DNA of 64,000 nt from Kribbella aluminosa (GTDB taxonomy: Bacteria > Actinomycetota > Actinomycetes > Propionibacteriales > Kribbellaceae), in the NCBI RefSeq assembly GCF_017876295.1, contig NZ_JAGINT010000001.1, forward strand, positions 310,001-374,000, given 5' to 3'. Position numbers and translations under genes: made by a program. Of this stretch, positions 35,559 through 45,034 are shown one piece after another; the stretch's first letter is position 1, and every line of letters starts with the position of its first letter. The notes under the pieces are model-generated. The model was not told where the DNA came from, searched no databases, and worked only from the letters and a program-made list of their open reading frames with translations.

Positions 35559-36829
35559 CACTTGGCCAGGATCGGTTCGATCGCTGCGCAGACCGAGTTC
35601 AGCACGGCGGGGATGTCGGCGTCGGGCTTCCACATCGCGTCCAGGGCGGTCTTGCCCTTCTGGGCAATCTCGGCCGGGCTCGTGTGGTTCGGCAGGGTGA
35701 CGGCGTCCGGCAGTTGGCCGACCACGACCTCCTGCAGCTGGGCGGCGGACAACTTCTTGTTGTTCGCGGCAAGCTTCGTGCCGGTGAGCAGCGACTTCCG
35801 CGGCGGCGGGAAGAACTGGGCCAGCTTCGCCGCGTTCGCCGGATTCGTCAGGTAGGCGAGGAAGTCCGTAGCCTGTTCCTGGTGCTTGCCGGCGGCAAGG
35901 ACACCGACGCCGGCCTGGCCGAGTACGGCGTACCGGCCGGACGGTCCGGCCGGAAGCGGGTACAGGCCGAACTTGAAGGAGCCGGTGAGCAGCGACGCCC
36001 GCGACACCTGGGCGACGGTGAACGCCGCGTCACCGGCGAAGAAGTCCGCCTTCGTACCGGGACCAGGCATCGCGCCCGTCTTGAACGCGGCGTCGTGCAG
36101 GAACGTGAACGCCCGTTGCATCTCCGGGCTGCCGAACGTGCACGTCTTCCCGTCCTGGCTCCACGCCGACGCACCGAAGCCGGTCCAGACCGTGGCCAGC
36201 ATGTTCCACGCCTTGTAGTCGAAGTCCCGGATCACGAGCCCCGCCTTGCCGGTCTTGGCGTGCACAGCGGCACCCGCGGCGGCGACCTGGTCCCACGTCA
36301 GTGTCTTGGGATCGATCTTCTGCCCGGCCTTGGCCAGCAGGTCGGTGTTCACATACAGCGCGAACGGCGAGTTCGAGAACGGATAGGCGTACAGAGTGCC
36401 GTCGCGACTGAACTCCTTGGTCGCGCTGTCCACCAGGTCGTCGTACTGCCAGCCGGCGGTCGCCTTCAGCTTGCCGGTCAGCCCGACCAGCGCGTCGGAG
36501 GCGATCAGGTCCCGCGACAGGTCACCCATCCAGGCCAGGTCGGGCGCGTTGCCGCCGGCGATCTGAGTGGTCAGGGTGGTGTTGTAGTCCGCGAACGGCA
36601 GGCTCTCGAACGTGATCGACGAGACCTCGGGGTGCTCGGCCCGGTAGGCGGCGCCGATCGCGTCGAACAGCTTGAGCTGCTCCGCGTTCGAGGTCCAGAC
36701 CGTCATCCGCAGCTTGACGTCGGAGGCCTTGGCGCCGTCCGACCCGGTGCCGGATGCGCCGCACGCGGCCGTCAGCGCGGCCGCGGCCGTCAGCGCGAGC
36801 GCGCCGACCAGCTTCTTTGCAGTGATCAT
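35558..36829 (-). CDS. Extracellular sugar-binding lipoprotein of ABC transporter
   Basis: A 423-residue family-1 solute-binding protein. The lipoprotein signal ends TAAC (Cys23), followed by a Gly/Ser/Ala-rich tether. The mature part has LRMTVWTSNAEQLKLFDAIGAAYRAEHPEV, typical of carbohydrate-binding components. It presents the substrate to the two permeases encoded downstream. Confidence 0.92.
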   Translation of the reverse strand: MITAKKLVGALALTAAAALTAACGASGTGSDGAKASDVKLRMTVWTSNAEQLKLFDAIGAAYRAEHPEVSSITFESLPFADYNTTLTTQIAGGNAPDLAWMGDLSRDLIASDALVGLTGKLKATAGWQYDDLVDSATKEFSRDGTLYAYPFSNSPFALYVNTDLLAKAGQKIDPKTLTWDQVAAAGAAVHAKTGKAGLVIRDFDYKAWNMLATVWTGFGASAWSQDGKTCTFGSPEMQRAFTFLHDAAFKTGAMPGPGTKADFFAGDAAFTVAQVSRASLLTGSFKFGLYPLPAGPSGRYAVLGQAGVGVLAAGKHQEQATDFLAYLTNPANAAKLAQFFPPPRKSLLTGTKLAANNKKLSAAQLQEVVVGQLPDAVTLPNHTSPAEIAQKGKTALDAMWKPDADIPAVLNSVCAAIEPILAK

Positions 36830-36856
36830 GATGTGCGTCCTTCGTGCAGGGGATGA

Positions 36857-38455
36857 CTAGTAGCCGGCGATCTCGGGCCAGTGGAGCTCGACCCCGGCCT
36901 CGGTCAACCGGCGCTGGAGGCGATCGACGAAGGCGTCGCCGGTCGCGATCTGCTGCGGGCTCAGGCCGCTCTCGAGGCAGTACGCCACGAGTTCGCCGGC
37001 CGATTCGCCGATGTTCCACTCGACCGGATGCAGCCGGTAGGCGCCGTTGGTGATGTGGGTGGTGCCAATGTTCTTGGCGGCCGGTACCAGGTTCTGGGTG
37101 GCCACCGGAACGAGCGCGCCGAGCGGGATCTCGAACGGTGCGCACTCGACGTCGATGTAGTTGTCGCCGCCGGTCGAAGGGTGCAGGTCGATCCGGTACA
37201 TCCCGACTCCGACCGAGGCGTCGAACCGGGCGGGTCCGTCGTACCCCCGGGCCTTGATCGAGATGTCCTGCTCGCGGATCGTGGTCAGCGCCCTGATCCG
37301 CCGCGACTCCCTGATGTACGGCGCCTGCGCGAACCCGTCGGCGGTGCCGACCAGATCGCCGCGGAGCCGCAGACCCGGCCAGCCGCGGCCGCCGTCGGGC
37401 CGTGGCGCCTCGGTCTGCAGCCAGTAGACGTACGCGCGGGACTGCGCCTTCGCGGCGAGCAGGTGCGCCGCCCGGTCGCCGGTGTCGATGATCGAGCCGC
37501 CGACGTAGTCCAGCTGCGGCCAGTTGGCGAGCACGATGTCGCTGTCGTAGAAGCCGTCGGCGAAGTTCTGCCTGGCGGCGATCCGCCGGAACTGCCACAG
37601 GTCGCGATCACCCGCGTCGAACCGCGGGTCGCCGGTGACGTCGGCGACCGGGTTGACGTTCATCGTCCGCTCCTCCGGCTCCAGGGTGCGTGGATTCGGC
37701 GCCGTGAACGACAGCATCGGCGCACCCCAGAACGGCAGCTCGAACGAACGCCAGAAGTCGTAGTCGTCCGGGCGGTCGATCGTGTGGTCACCGGCGGCGT
37801 GGTCGAAGACGAAGCACCACGCGATCGACTGCACGTTGCCCGGATCGGCGACCTCGGCGGCGCTCGGCTCGCCGGTGTCGGCGCGTGCCTCGGCGCCGAC
37901 GACGTACTCCGTGCCCGTCAGCGGCAGCAGCTCGCCGGTCTCGGTCCCGTCCAGGAAGAACTCGGCGGAGATCACGGTCTCGGCCCCGGTGCGCGGATCC
38001 GCGACCGTGACGGTGCGGACGACCCCGTCGGTGACCTCGGCCGCGATCGGTACGCGGGGTTGCAGAACGGTCAGTCGCCCGGTCGACCGGTACGGCGCGA
38101 GCAGTCCGGTGATGACCGCGTCGGCCACCCGGGGCTCGTGGCACAACCGGCTCACCCGGCCACGGCCCGGATTCAGCTCGCGATCGGTGCGCGCGGCGAC
38201 CGTCAGCGGGTAGTGGTCGCGGTAGTAGCGGCGAATGCCGTCGCGCAGCGCCCGGTATCGCGCCGTGACACCGAACTGCTCGACCCAGATGTGTTCGTCC
38301 GGCGGCACCGCCTGCGACGTGAGTTGGCCACCGAGCCAGTCGTACTCCTCGGTCATCACGACGCGCCGGCCGCGCTGCAGCAACGCCAGCGCGGCGGCGA
38401 CGGACCCGAGACCGCCCCCGATGATCGCGACCTCGGTGGTGACTGTGCCGGTCAT
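36857..38455 (-). CDS. FAD-dependent oxidoreductase (FAD_oxidored family) in sugar operon
   Basis: A 532-residue flavoprotein. The N-terminal dinucleotide fold reads AIIGGGLGSVAAALALLQRGRRVVMTEE, followed by DWLGGQLTSQAVPPDEH, typical of the FAD_oxidored (PF12831-type) family often found in carbohydrate and xenobiotic loci. A later block (NLVPAAKNIGTTHITNGAYRLHPVEWNIGESAGELVAYCL) is the FAD-binding end. There is no export signal. Its ATG overlaps the LacI stop (ATGA), and the binding-protein gene follows after 27 bp. The reaction on the sugar is unknown. Confidence 0.85.
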   Translation of the reverse strand: MTGTVTTEVAIIGGGLGSVAAALALLQRGRRVVMTEEYDWLGGQLTSQAVPPDEHIWVEQFGVTARYRALRDGIRRYYRDHYPLTVAARTDRELNPGRGRVSRLCHEPRVADAVITGLLAPYRSTGRLTVLQPRVPIAAEVTDGVVRTVTVADPRTGAETVISAEFFLDGTETGELLPLTGTEYVVGAEARADTGEPSAAEVADPGNVQSIAWCFVFDHAAGDHTIDRPDDYDFWRSFELPFWGAPMLSFTAPNPRTLEPEERTMNVNPVADVTGDPRFDAGDRDLWQFRRIAARQNFADGFYDSDIVLANWPQLDYVGGSIIDTGDRAAHLLAAKAQSRAYVYWLQTEAPRPDGGRGWPGLRLRGDLVGTADGFAQAPYIRESRRIRALTTIREQDISIKARGYDGPARFDASVGVGMYRIDLHPSTGGDNYIDVECAPFEIPLGALVPVATQNLVPAAKNIGTTHITNGAYRLHPVEWNIGESAGELVAYCLESGLSPQQIATGDAFVDRLQRRLTEAGVELHWPEIAGY

Positions 38456-39501
38456 CCGAGGTCGTCCGTCCGGGTGACGATGGTGTCGCCCGGCTCGACC
38501 TCGGCGACCAGGTGCCGCCGCGTCTCGAGCTCGGCCCACTCGTCCGGCTCGGTCGAGATCAGCAACTGCAGCAGATCGAGCGCCTCGGCAGCCAGTTGCT
38601 CCCTCGGCACGTGGAAGCCTGCGAGCGCCCGGCCCTCGAGCCGATGACCGCGGACCTCGCCCAGCGCGGCGACCGCGATGTCGTCGGGGACGCCGACTCC
38701 GGCGGCGGTCAGCGCGTGCGCGACGTCCTCGATCAGGAACGCGTCCTCGGCGATGATCACGGTCGCCCCGGTCGCCCGCGCCAGCCGGGGCAGGTCGGCG
38801 ATCCGTTCCTCGCCGACCAGCAGAAAGGCGAGGCGGCCCGCTGCCGACGCGGCCTCGACCGCGCTGCGACGGTCCCGGGCCGCGGGCGTGTCCCGGCCGC
38901 GGTGCACGTAGAGCGCCTGCTGGTGCCCGGCGGCCGCGGCCTGCTCGATCAGTGCCGTGGTCGGCGTCACGTAGTCGATGGCGACGTACGGAACCGCGGC
39001 GGCGGTCTCGTCCCGGCGGCCGATCGCGACGAACGGGAACTGCTCGGCGACCAGTCGCTCCAGCTCGGACGCGACCATCTGCTGACCCAGCAGCACGCAG
39101 CCGTCGGTGAGTCGCAGCCGGGTCTTGCGGTGGAACAGGCTCCGGGTGCCGTCCTCGACCGGTGACGAGGTGAAGAACAACAGGTCCCAGCCGATCCGCT
39201 CGGCGGCACGCTCGATCCCGTTCAGCAACGGGCCGTAGAAGTCCATGCTCTCCGGCGAGAGCGCCGCCTCGTAGGTGAAGACGCCGACGATCTGGTTGTC
39301 CAGGCCGGCCAGCCGGCGGGCCGCCGGGTCGGCGACGTACGTCAGTTTCTCGATCGCCTGCTTGACGCGCATCCGGGTCGCGTCGGGGATCCGCACGTTC
39401 GTGCCGTCGCGGTCGTTCAGCACCACCGACACGGTGGTTTGGCTGACGCCGGCGATCTCGGCGATCTCGCGCTGGGTGACCCGGCGAGGTTTCGGTGGCA
39501 T
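38452..39501 (-). CDS. LacI-family regulator of the carbohydrate operon
   Basis: A 349-residue protein with an N-terminal LacI HTH (VTQREIAEIAGVSQTTVSVVLNDRDGTNVRI, then a hinge helix) and a sugar-binding domain. The start has GGAGGAACG upstream. It is the first gene of a six-gene operon and lies opposite an exported glycoside hydrolase gene. The same 18-bp element occurs upstream of both (39515-39532 and 39626-39643), which strongly suggests that this protein controls both units. Confidence 0.93.
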   Translation of the reverse strand: MPPKPRRVTQREIAEIAGVSQTTVSVVLNDRDGTNVRIPDATRMRVKQAIEKLTYVADPAARRLAGLDNQIVGVFTYEAALSPESMDFYGPLLNGIERAAERIGWDLLFFTSSPVEDGTRSLFHRKTRLRLTDGCVLLGQQMVASELERLVAEQFPFVAIGRRDETAAAVPYVAIDYVTPTTALIEQAAAAGHQQALYVHRGRDTPAARDRRSAVEAASAAGRLAFLLVGEERIADLPRLARATGATVIIAEDAFLIEDVAHALTAAGVGVPDDIAVAALGEVRGHRLEGRALAGFHVPREQLAAEALDLLQLLISTEPDEWAELETRRHLVAEVEPGDTIVTRTDDLG

Positions 39502-39514
39502 CGTTCCTCCGTCG

Positions 39515-39532
39515 TGATAATGCCTATCTTCA
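39515..39532. promoter_or_regulatory. LacI operator copy 1 (regulator side)
   Basis: TGATAATGCCTATCTTCA, 13 bp upstream of the LacI ATG. It is the exact reverse complement of the copy at 39626-39643. The core GATAATGCCTATC has dyad ends (GATA/TATC). Control by the adjacent LacI protein is inferred. Confidence 0.75.
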
Positions 39533-39625
39533 CCAACTGACGGCGACCTTAGCTCAGCGAAAGCCGTTAGCGCAATGACCTCTTGACGCAGACCTCGCGG
39601 GCTGAGAGCGTGCCTGTCATCGATT

Positions 39626-39643
39626 TGAAGATAGGCATTATCA
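39626..39643. promoter_or_regulatory. LacI operator copy 2 (glycoside hydrolase side)
   Basis: TGAAGATAGGCATTATCA, 42 bp upstream of the hydrolase ATG and the exact reverse complement of copy 1, 94 bp away. Two operators in mirror orientation allow coordinated repression, possibly by looping. Confidence 0.75.
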
Positions 39644-39685
39644 GACTGGGTGGGCTCAGCCGGGCCCGCCGGACAGGAGCAGACG

Positions 39686-42085
39686 ATGACGCCCGAGGCC
39701 TTCTCCCGGCCCACTCTCAGCCGCCGCGGCTTTCTCGGTACGGCGCTCGCGGCCGGCGTCGTACTGGTCGCGGAGGCGACCCCGGTCAGCGCGTTCGCCG
39801 CGGCCGGTGACGTGACCCTGACGGCCGGCGGCATCAGCCTGCTGGCCGGCCCCGGTGGCCGGCTCGCGATCCGTGACGCTGGTGGCGTCACGCGGTCGGT
39901 CGGCTCGAAGTTCCAGGTCAAGGACAGCGTCACCGGCGTCCAGCTGTCCACCGGCGGGACCCCGACGCTGAGCGCGCTCCCGGACGGCACCCCGGCCATC
40001 CGGATGGACTACACGTTCGACGCCGGGCCGACCTTGGTTACCGGCTGGTTCAGTGTCAGTACGTCGCACGCCCGGCTCGAGTGGCGGGTCACGGGTGCGG
40101 ACACGCTGGTCCCGGACGGTTTCCTGTTCAGCCGTGCGATTCAGGCACCGACGGCGCCCGACGACTACATCGCGGTCACCGAGTGGGTCCGCGACGCGGG
40201 CGGCGGCATCCCTTACGAGGACACCGTCGGCGTTGCGCACACGTCGACCTGGAGCGGCAGCCTGCACGGCCTGTTCCTGCTGGACCGGTCCCGGCAGTCG
40301 TGGACGAACGCGACCTGGGTGCACGCGCCGGGAGTGCCGGATCCGGCCGGCGGCTGGACCAGCCGGGCGGACTTCTTCTTCTCCGAGACCCGGCCGTCGG
40401 CCACCGCGACGATCGGCCGCGGTCGTGAGCTCGGGCTCGAGCTCACCACCAACAGCGATTTCAACCTGTACGAGTCGCCCGGTGCGTCGATGAAGCTCAC
40501 CGCCCTGGTGGCCAACGGCGGCGCGGCGAAGCCGGTCGAGCTCGAGCTGTGGATGCGCAGCTTCGACGGCGTACTGCTGGCGTCGACGACCGTGACCGGG
40601 ACGGTCGCCGCGGCCGGCACGTGGCAGCACACATTCGATCTGACCGCGCCGGCCGGCGGGATCGCGCTGGCGGAAGTGGTGGTCCGATCGGGCGGTGACG
40701 AGGCGTTCGCGCGGACCAGTCTGGCGGTGCTACCGGCGTACGACTATCAGGCCGGCGCGGACAGCATGTTCGGGATCGCCAACTACCCGTGGCTGCAGCG
40801 GCCGAGCGCGGACGCCGTACTCGATCTCTGGCAGCGGGCCGGCATCACCGTGGTGCGGATCGCGTACGACGGAGGGCCCGGGCTGCCGCCGTCCGCGTTC
40901 GATGCGCGCGGGATCCGGCACAACATCGAGCTGCAGCCCTCGCTGGACGTGACCGATGCCGCCGCGGCTGCCTGGGCCGCGGACAAGCTCGCGGTGGCGG
41001 CCGGTGCGGGTGCGGGCTACTTCGAGGTGGGCAACGAGCTGAACCGGCCGTTCAACACCGGAACTGCCGCACAGGCCTATCTGGACAAGGTGATGCGGCC
41101 GATGTTCGACCGCCGCGCCGTCACCGGGGACACCGTCAAGCTGATGAACAACGGGTTGGCTGGGATGGACAAACCGTGGGTCGAGAACTTCATCGCCGCA
41201 GGCGGCTGGGACCTGATCGACGCCTTTGCCTACCACCCGGGCCGGGGGAACTTCACCCCGGACTACGTCCCGCCCGGCGACGACTGGGGGACCGGTGCCG
41301 AGGGCACCTACTGGAACTTCTACGGCGGCCTGAAGCAGCTGAAGGCGTTGATGGCCGAGCACGGTGAGAAGGAGATCTGGCTGACCGAGGCGTACGCGCC
41401 GACCAAGCCCAACAGTTGGTGGCACGACACGTACCGGCATGCCGCTGAGAACGTGCTGCTCACCCTGGCGCTGGCCAAGGCCGAAGGCGTCCGGTGCGTC
41501 TGCTGGTACCAGTTCCACGACAGCGTGCTCGGGATGCCGCAGGTCGCCGATCCGGACAACGTCGAGTACCACTACGGCCTGATGAACCGCGATCTGAGCC
41601 CCAAGCCGTCTTTGCTGGCGTACGCGACCGCGGCGCGGGTGCTCGACCGCGCCGTCTTCCGTGGGCGGCTGACGTTCGCCGATCCGCTTACGTTCGGCTT
41701 GTGGTTCGACACGCCCGACGGGCCTGCGGTCGTGTTGTGGAACCGTGCGGACGGGTACCTCCTGAACACGTCCGGTTCGCGCACCGACTGGCACTTCCCG
41801 GCGCCGGAGGTGTGGGTCGACCCGTGGCCGACCAAGACGCCGCTTACCGTGACCGCGACTTCCGGCGTACAAGAGCTGGACGCGGTCGGGCAGCGTCGTA
41901 CGGTGTCCGTCGCGAACGGCAAGGTGACGCTGACTCTCGACGGCGCACCACGGATCTACTACGGCCTGGTCCCGCATCCGAGCGGCGCCGGCACGCACAC
42001 CCTGGCCGGCTGCCTTGTAAAGAAGGGGCATCCAAGGAAGCCTCCGCACACGGGAACCGTTCCGGAGGCTGCCTATTCACAATAG
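39686..42085 (+). CDS. Tat-exported clan GH-A glycoside hydrolase (GH39-like), probable substrate-releasing enzyme
   Basis: A 799-residue secreted protein. The N-terminus has the Tat motif SRRGFLG and a signal ending SAFAA. A beta-rich domain (about 45-350) precedes a TIM-barrel domain (about 360-680) that has FEVGNELNRPF, the Asn-Glu acid/base pair of clan GH-A, and EIWLTEAYAP, where the Glu would be the nucleophile. A C-terminal beta domain follows. The start has AGGAG upstream. It shares an operator with the divergent ABC operon, so it likely cuts an outside polysaccharide or glycoside whose product is imported. The exact family is uncertain. Confidence 0.78.
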   Translation: MTPEAFSRPTLSRRGFLGTALAAGVVLVAEATPVSAFAAAGDVTLTAGGISLLAGPGGRLAIRDAGGVTRSVGSKFQVKDSVTGVQLSTGGTPTLSALPDGTPAIRMDYTFDAGPTLVTGWFSVSTSHARLEWRVTGADTLVPDGFLFSRAIQAPTAPDDYIAVTEWVRDAGGGIPYEDTVGVAHTSTWSGSLHGLFLLDRSRQSWTNATWVHAPGVPDPAGGWTSRADFFFSETRPSATATIGRGRELGLELTTNSDFNLYESPGASMKLTALVANGGAAKPVELELWMRSFDGVLLASTTVTGTVAAAGTWQHTFDLTAPAGGIALAEVVVRSGGDEAFARTSLAVLPAYDYQAGADSMFGIANYPWLQRPSADAVLDLWQRAGITVVRIAYDGGPGLPPSAFDARGIRHNIELQPSLDVTDAAAAAWAADKLAVAAGAGAGYFEVGNELNRPFNTGTAAQAYLDKVMRPMFDRRAVTGDTVKLMNNGLAGMDKPWVENFIAAGGWDLIDAFAYHPGRGNFTPDYVPPGDDWGTGAEGTYWNFYGGLKQLKALMAEHGEKEIWLTEAYAPTKPNSWWHDTYRHAAENVLLTLALAKAEGVRCVCWYQFHDSVLGMPQVADPDNVEYHYGLMNRDLSPKPSLLAYATAARVLDRAVFRGRLTFADPLTFGLWFDTPDGPAVVLWNRADGYLLNTSGSRTDWHFPAPEVWVDPWPTKTPLTVTATSGVQELDAVGQRRTVSVANGKVTLTLDGAPRIYYGLVPHPSGAGTHTLAGCLVKKGHPRKPPHTGTVPEAAYSQ

Positions 42086-42087
42086 GC
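42039..42087. terminator. Two hairpins at the convergent ends of hydrolase and ArsR genes
   Basis: AGCCTCCG (42039-42046) pairs with CGGAGGCT (42063-42070) around GGAACCGTTCC. Then GCCTATT-CAC-AATAGGC (42071-42087) forms a perfect short stem that contains both stop codons of the convergent genes. The pair likely ends transcription in both directions. Confidence 0.65.
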
Positions 42088-43032
42088 GGCCAGGTCGGCA
42101 CCGCGCACGGTCAAGCGGTAGACCACCTTGTGACCGTCGCGAAGGCCGACGATCAGTCCGGCGTCCCGGAGGATCCGCAGATGCCTGCCGACGGTGCCCA
42201 GCGACAACCCGAGCTCGGCGGCGAGTTCGCTGGCCGTCCCCGGGCGCGACAGCCGGTCGAGCAGTTCGGCACGGCCGCGTCCGATCAGCCGTTCGAGCGC
42301 GACCCGTCCGTCAGCAGGCGCGTCGACCGCCGCGCGTCCGGCCGGATAGACCAGTGCGTACCCGGCCGGGCTCTCGCACAGCCACGTACCGCTCGCCAAC
42401 GTCACCGGGACGAACTGCAGCCCCTCGTCCCCGATGTGCCGATCCGCCCCGGGACGATGGCTGAACTGGATGCCATCGGCACCGACCCAGCGGCTCCGCC
42501 GGCTCATCCCCTCCAGCGCCGTCGGCCAGCCGAACGCCGCGAGCAGACCGGCCCGGTACATCACCTCGCGTTCCAGAGCGGTACGCCGACGCGGCCAGTC
42601 CGGCGCCACGTGTCGCGACCAGACACCCTTCAGCGCCGACGCCGTCTTGTCGCCGAGGCCGGACGTATCGAGCCAGCTCAGGTCCTGATCGATCCAGCTG
42701 TGCTGCGCGGACAGCTCGCAGCCGGCGCGGATCTCCGCGTCGGTCATCGCGCGGACGGGGTCGAGCTCGGACGCCAGCGACGTACCCATGCCACCGCCGG
42801 GCGGCAGCGCGACGACGTCCGGCAGCCATTTCGTGTGGCTCAGCAGGTCGGCCAGGCCGCGCAGGAACGGGTCGCGCCCGAGCTGCCGGTCGAACGACTT
42901 CTGCCGGGCCGACCGCCACGGTCCGGTCCGGGCGTGCCGGAGGCTGATCGTCGCGCCGACGGTCTCCGCGAGCGGCGACAACGCGAATCTCGACCGCGAC
43001 AGTGCCAACGGACTCAGTCTGAGCAGTGTCAA
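42073..43032 (-). CDS. ArsR-like winged-helix regulator with DUF5937-type N-terminal domain
   Basis: A 319-residue protein starting at a TTG (43032) with GAGGAGG six bases upstream. The N-terminal part (SPLALSRSRFALSPLAETVGA) matches the DUF5937 domain. The C-terminal 80 residues are an ArsR-type HTH (RGRAELLDRLSRPGTASELAAELGLSLGTVGRHLRILRDAGLIVGLRDGHKVVYRL). Such proteins usually sit opposite an MFS efflux gene that they control. Here that partner (43091 onward) is a pseudogene, so the regulator may have lost its target. Confidence 0.85.
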   Translation of the reverse strand: MTLLRLSPLALSRSRFALSPLAETVGATISLRHARTGPWRSARQKSFDRQLGRDPFLRGLADLLSHTKWLPDVVALPPGGGMGTSLASELDPVRAMTDAEIRAGCELSAQHSWIDQDLSWLDTSGLGDKTASALKGVWSRHVAPDWPRRRTALEREVMYRAGLLAAFGWPTALEGMSRRSRWVGADGIQFSHRPGADRHIGDEGLQFVPVTLASGTWLCESPAGYALVYPAGRAAVDAPADGRVALERLIGRGRAELLDRLSRPGTASELAAELGLSLGTVGRHLRILRDAGLIVGLRDGHKVVYRLTVRGADLAAYCE

Positions 43033-43090
43033 CTTTCGCCTCCTCGCGAAAGACTCGCGACGCCGGGGATCAGTCCGCATTCTTGCGCAG

Positions 43091-44141
43091 GTGTCCTCGC
43101 CGCTGCGCCGTCCGGCGTTCCGCTCGTTCACCGCCGGCCGGCTGGTATCACTGCTGGGCAGTTCGATGGCGCCGGTAGCGCTCGCGTTCGCGGTCCTCGA
43201 CGCGTCCGGCGATCCGTCGCAACTCGGCATCGTGCTGACCGCGCGGATGGTCCCGATGCTGTGCTTCGTGCTGATCGGTGGCGCGGTCGCCGATCGGTTT
43301 CCCCGCCGTACGGTGCTCGTCGCTGCGCATGCGGGCGGGGCGGTCGCTCAGGGCGCGGTCGCCGTACTGCTGGTAACGCACTACTACAGCCTCGTGCTGA
43401 TCAGTGTGCTGGGTGCGGTGAACGGGGTCCTGGACGCGTTCACCTCGCCTGCGCTGCGCGGGATGGTTCCGGAGCTGGTGGAGGCGGGGCAGCTTCGGAA
43501 GGCGAACGCGTTGCTGAGTTCGATCCGGAACGCCACCAAGGTCGTCGGCCCGGCGTTGGCCGGGGCCACTTACCGGGGAGAAGCTGTGGGGCTTCACGCT
43601 CAGCGCCCGCGGCATCGGCCTGCTGCTGATGAGTGCCCTGATGTATCGCCTGGTCCTGCGGCACCTGCTGCGGACCGGTCAACTGATGAGCGTCCTCGGG
43701 GCGTTGCCGCTGGTAGCGCTCGGTCTCGGCGCCGGGCCGGTGTGGGTCCTGATCGCTGCCTTCGTCGCCGGGATCGGTTTCTCGATCTCCGGGATCAGCT
43801 GGGACACGTCGCTGCAGGAACACGTCGATCGCGGTGTTCTGTCCCGCCTCGCGTCGATCGACGACCTGCTGTCGTTCATCGCGATCCCGGCCGGAACACT
43901 GGCGGCCGGCCCTCTCGCCGATCGCTTCGGACCCCGGCACGTCACGCTCGCCGCCGCGATCGTCTACGGCGCCGCGGCCTGGAGCTCGCTGCTGTTCAAG
44001 GACGTCCGAGACCTACCGCACGGTCCCGAGCAGCCGCCTGTTCCACCGCAGGGGCCCAAGGAACAAGCCCAGGCTGCAACGGGCTCGCGGTCGAGTTCGC
44101 TCAGTCGACGTGGGATCGGACGCCGGACAGGTATGCGTTGA
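43091..44141 (+). pseudogene. MFS transporter pseudogene with internal deletion and frameshift
   Basis: The first part, from GTG 43091, reads as a normal MFS N-terminal half (FRSFTAGRLVSLLGSSMAPVALAFAVLDASG; DRFPRRTVLVAAH) up to GPALAGAT near 43570. There the frame changes: the next in-frame sense text, GEKLWGFTLSARGIGLLL then MSALMYRLVLRHLL, belongs to the C-terminal half in another frame. The middle part expected in such proteins (roughly 80-100 residues) is missing. A deletion with frameshift near 43570 explains both. The C-terminal fragment ends at 44141. It is divergent from the ArsR gene, its likely former regulator. Confidence 0.85.
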
Positions 44142-44150
44142 TCTGGCGTG

Positions 44151-44351
44151 TCATCGAGGGTGGACGTCCAGCGTGTGTAGTTCGCTGACGTCGAACCAGG
44201 CGACCTCGCCGGCCTCGTCGTTCACGATGGTCTCGCCGCTGGAGTTGTAAGGCGTCGTCTGGTGGGTGCAGATCTCGCAGTTGTCTTCAGGGATCAACGG
44301 CCGGAAGTACGTCCGCGCGGCGTGAAGCTGAATCACCTCCTCTCTCTTCAA
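44151..44351 (-). pseudogene. C-terminal fragment of a NUDIX hydrolase
   Basis: Sixty-six codons whose end, GEVAWFDVSELHTLDVHP, is typical of the last third of NUDIX hydrolases. The Nudix box that makes up the active site is absent and no upstream part is present. It lies between two other broken genes. A Shine-Dalgarno-like GAGAGGAGGTG is visible, but a functional enzyme is not possible. Confidence 0.65.
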
Positions 44352-44990
44352 TCAATTTGGATCTGTGGTGTGGGAGTGGGTGGGTGCCGGTGTGGTCGAC
44401 GTGGAATTGGAATCCGTGGGGGCTGGTCCATTCGATGGCTCCGGTGGGCAGGCGTCGGGTTCGCCAGCCGCCGAAGGTTTTGGCGCGGTGCTGGATTCGG
44501 CGCCGCCGTACGGGAACATGTCCACGGGGTGTTGTAGCCGGACCCGTTCGCGGATTCTGTCCGGGATCTAGTAACTGTGGGCGCTGACCTGGTCGTGCAG
44601 GTCGATGACGGGCTTGACGACGACCTGGTTGTGTCCGAGCAGTTCGGTCAACTGCCCGGCGAGGAGCGGGCCGGGTTGTTCCTCGACTCGCAGTACGCCG
44701 GTGCCGGCGGCAAGGGTCTTGTCCGTGAGGTGCACGTACAAGGTGTGCAGACTCCGCCGGCCGGTGTGCTTGCCGAGGCCGTTGCGATGAGCATCGCGCT
44801 TGATGGCAGCCAACGTGGCGGGCGACCTCGAGGAGGTGGTGGGCGGCGGCGGGGTCGGCATCCCAGACTGCCGCGGTGACGATCTTCGTCGGCGCGCCGG
44901 GTGTCACGGTGTTCACGATCCCGGCGACGCGCCGGTCAACGATCGCGGCGGCCTCGATCGCTGTGGGTGGGTGCGCAGTACGATGCCTGC
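44352..44990 (-). pseudogene. Decayed DUF222/HNH endonuclease (13E12-type repeat family)
   Basis: Pieces of one protein are spread over all three minus-strand frames. They include KIVTAAVWDADPAAAHHLLEVARH, then LYVHLTDKTLAAGTGVLRVEEQPGPLLAGQLTELLGHNQVVVKPVIDLHDQVSAHSY in another frame, then IPDRIRERVRLQHPVDMFPYG, and finally HRAKTFGGWRTRRLPTGAIEWTSPHGFQF from the HNH end (parts overlap). Such genes are common multicopy elements in actinobacterial genomes and often carry introns or decay. Several frameshifts and a deletion are needed, so no product is expected. Confidence 0.75.
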
Positions 44991-45034
44991 CGCAGCTCAT
45001 CACGGGGTACCGATCAGGACGGAGGCTGCGTTGC

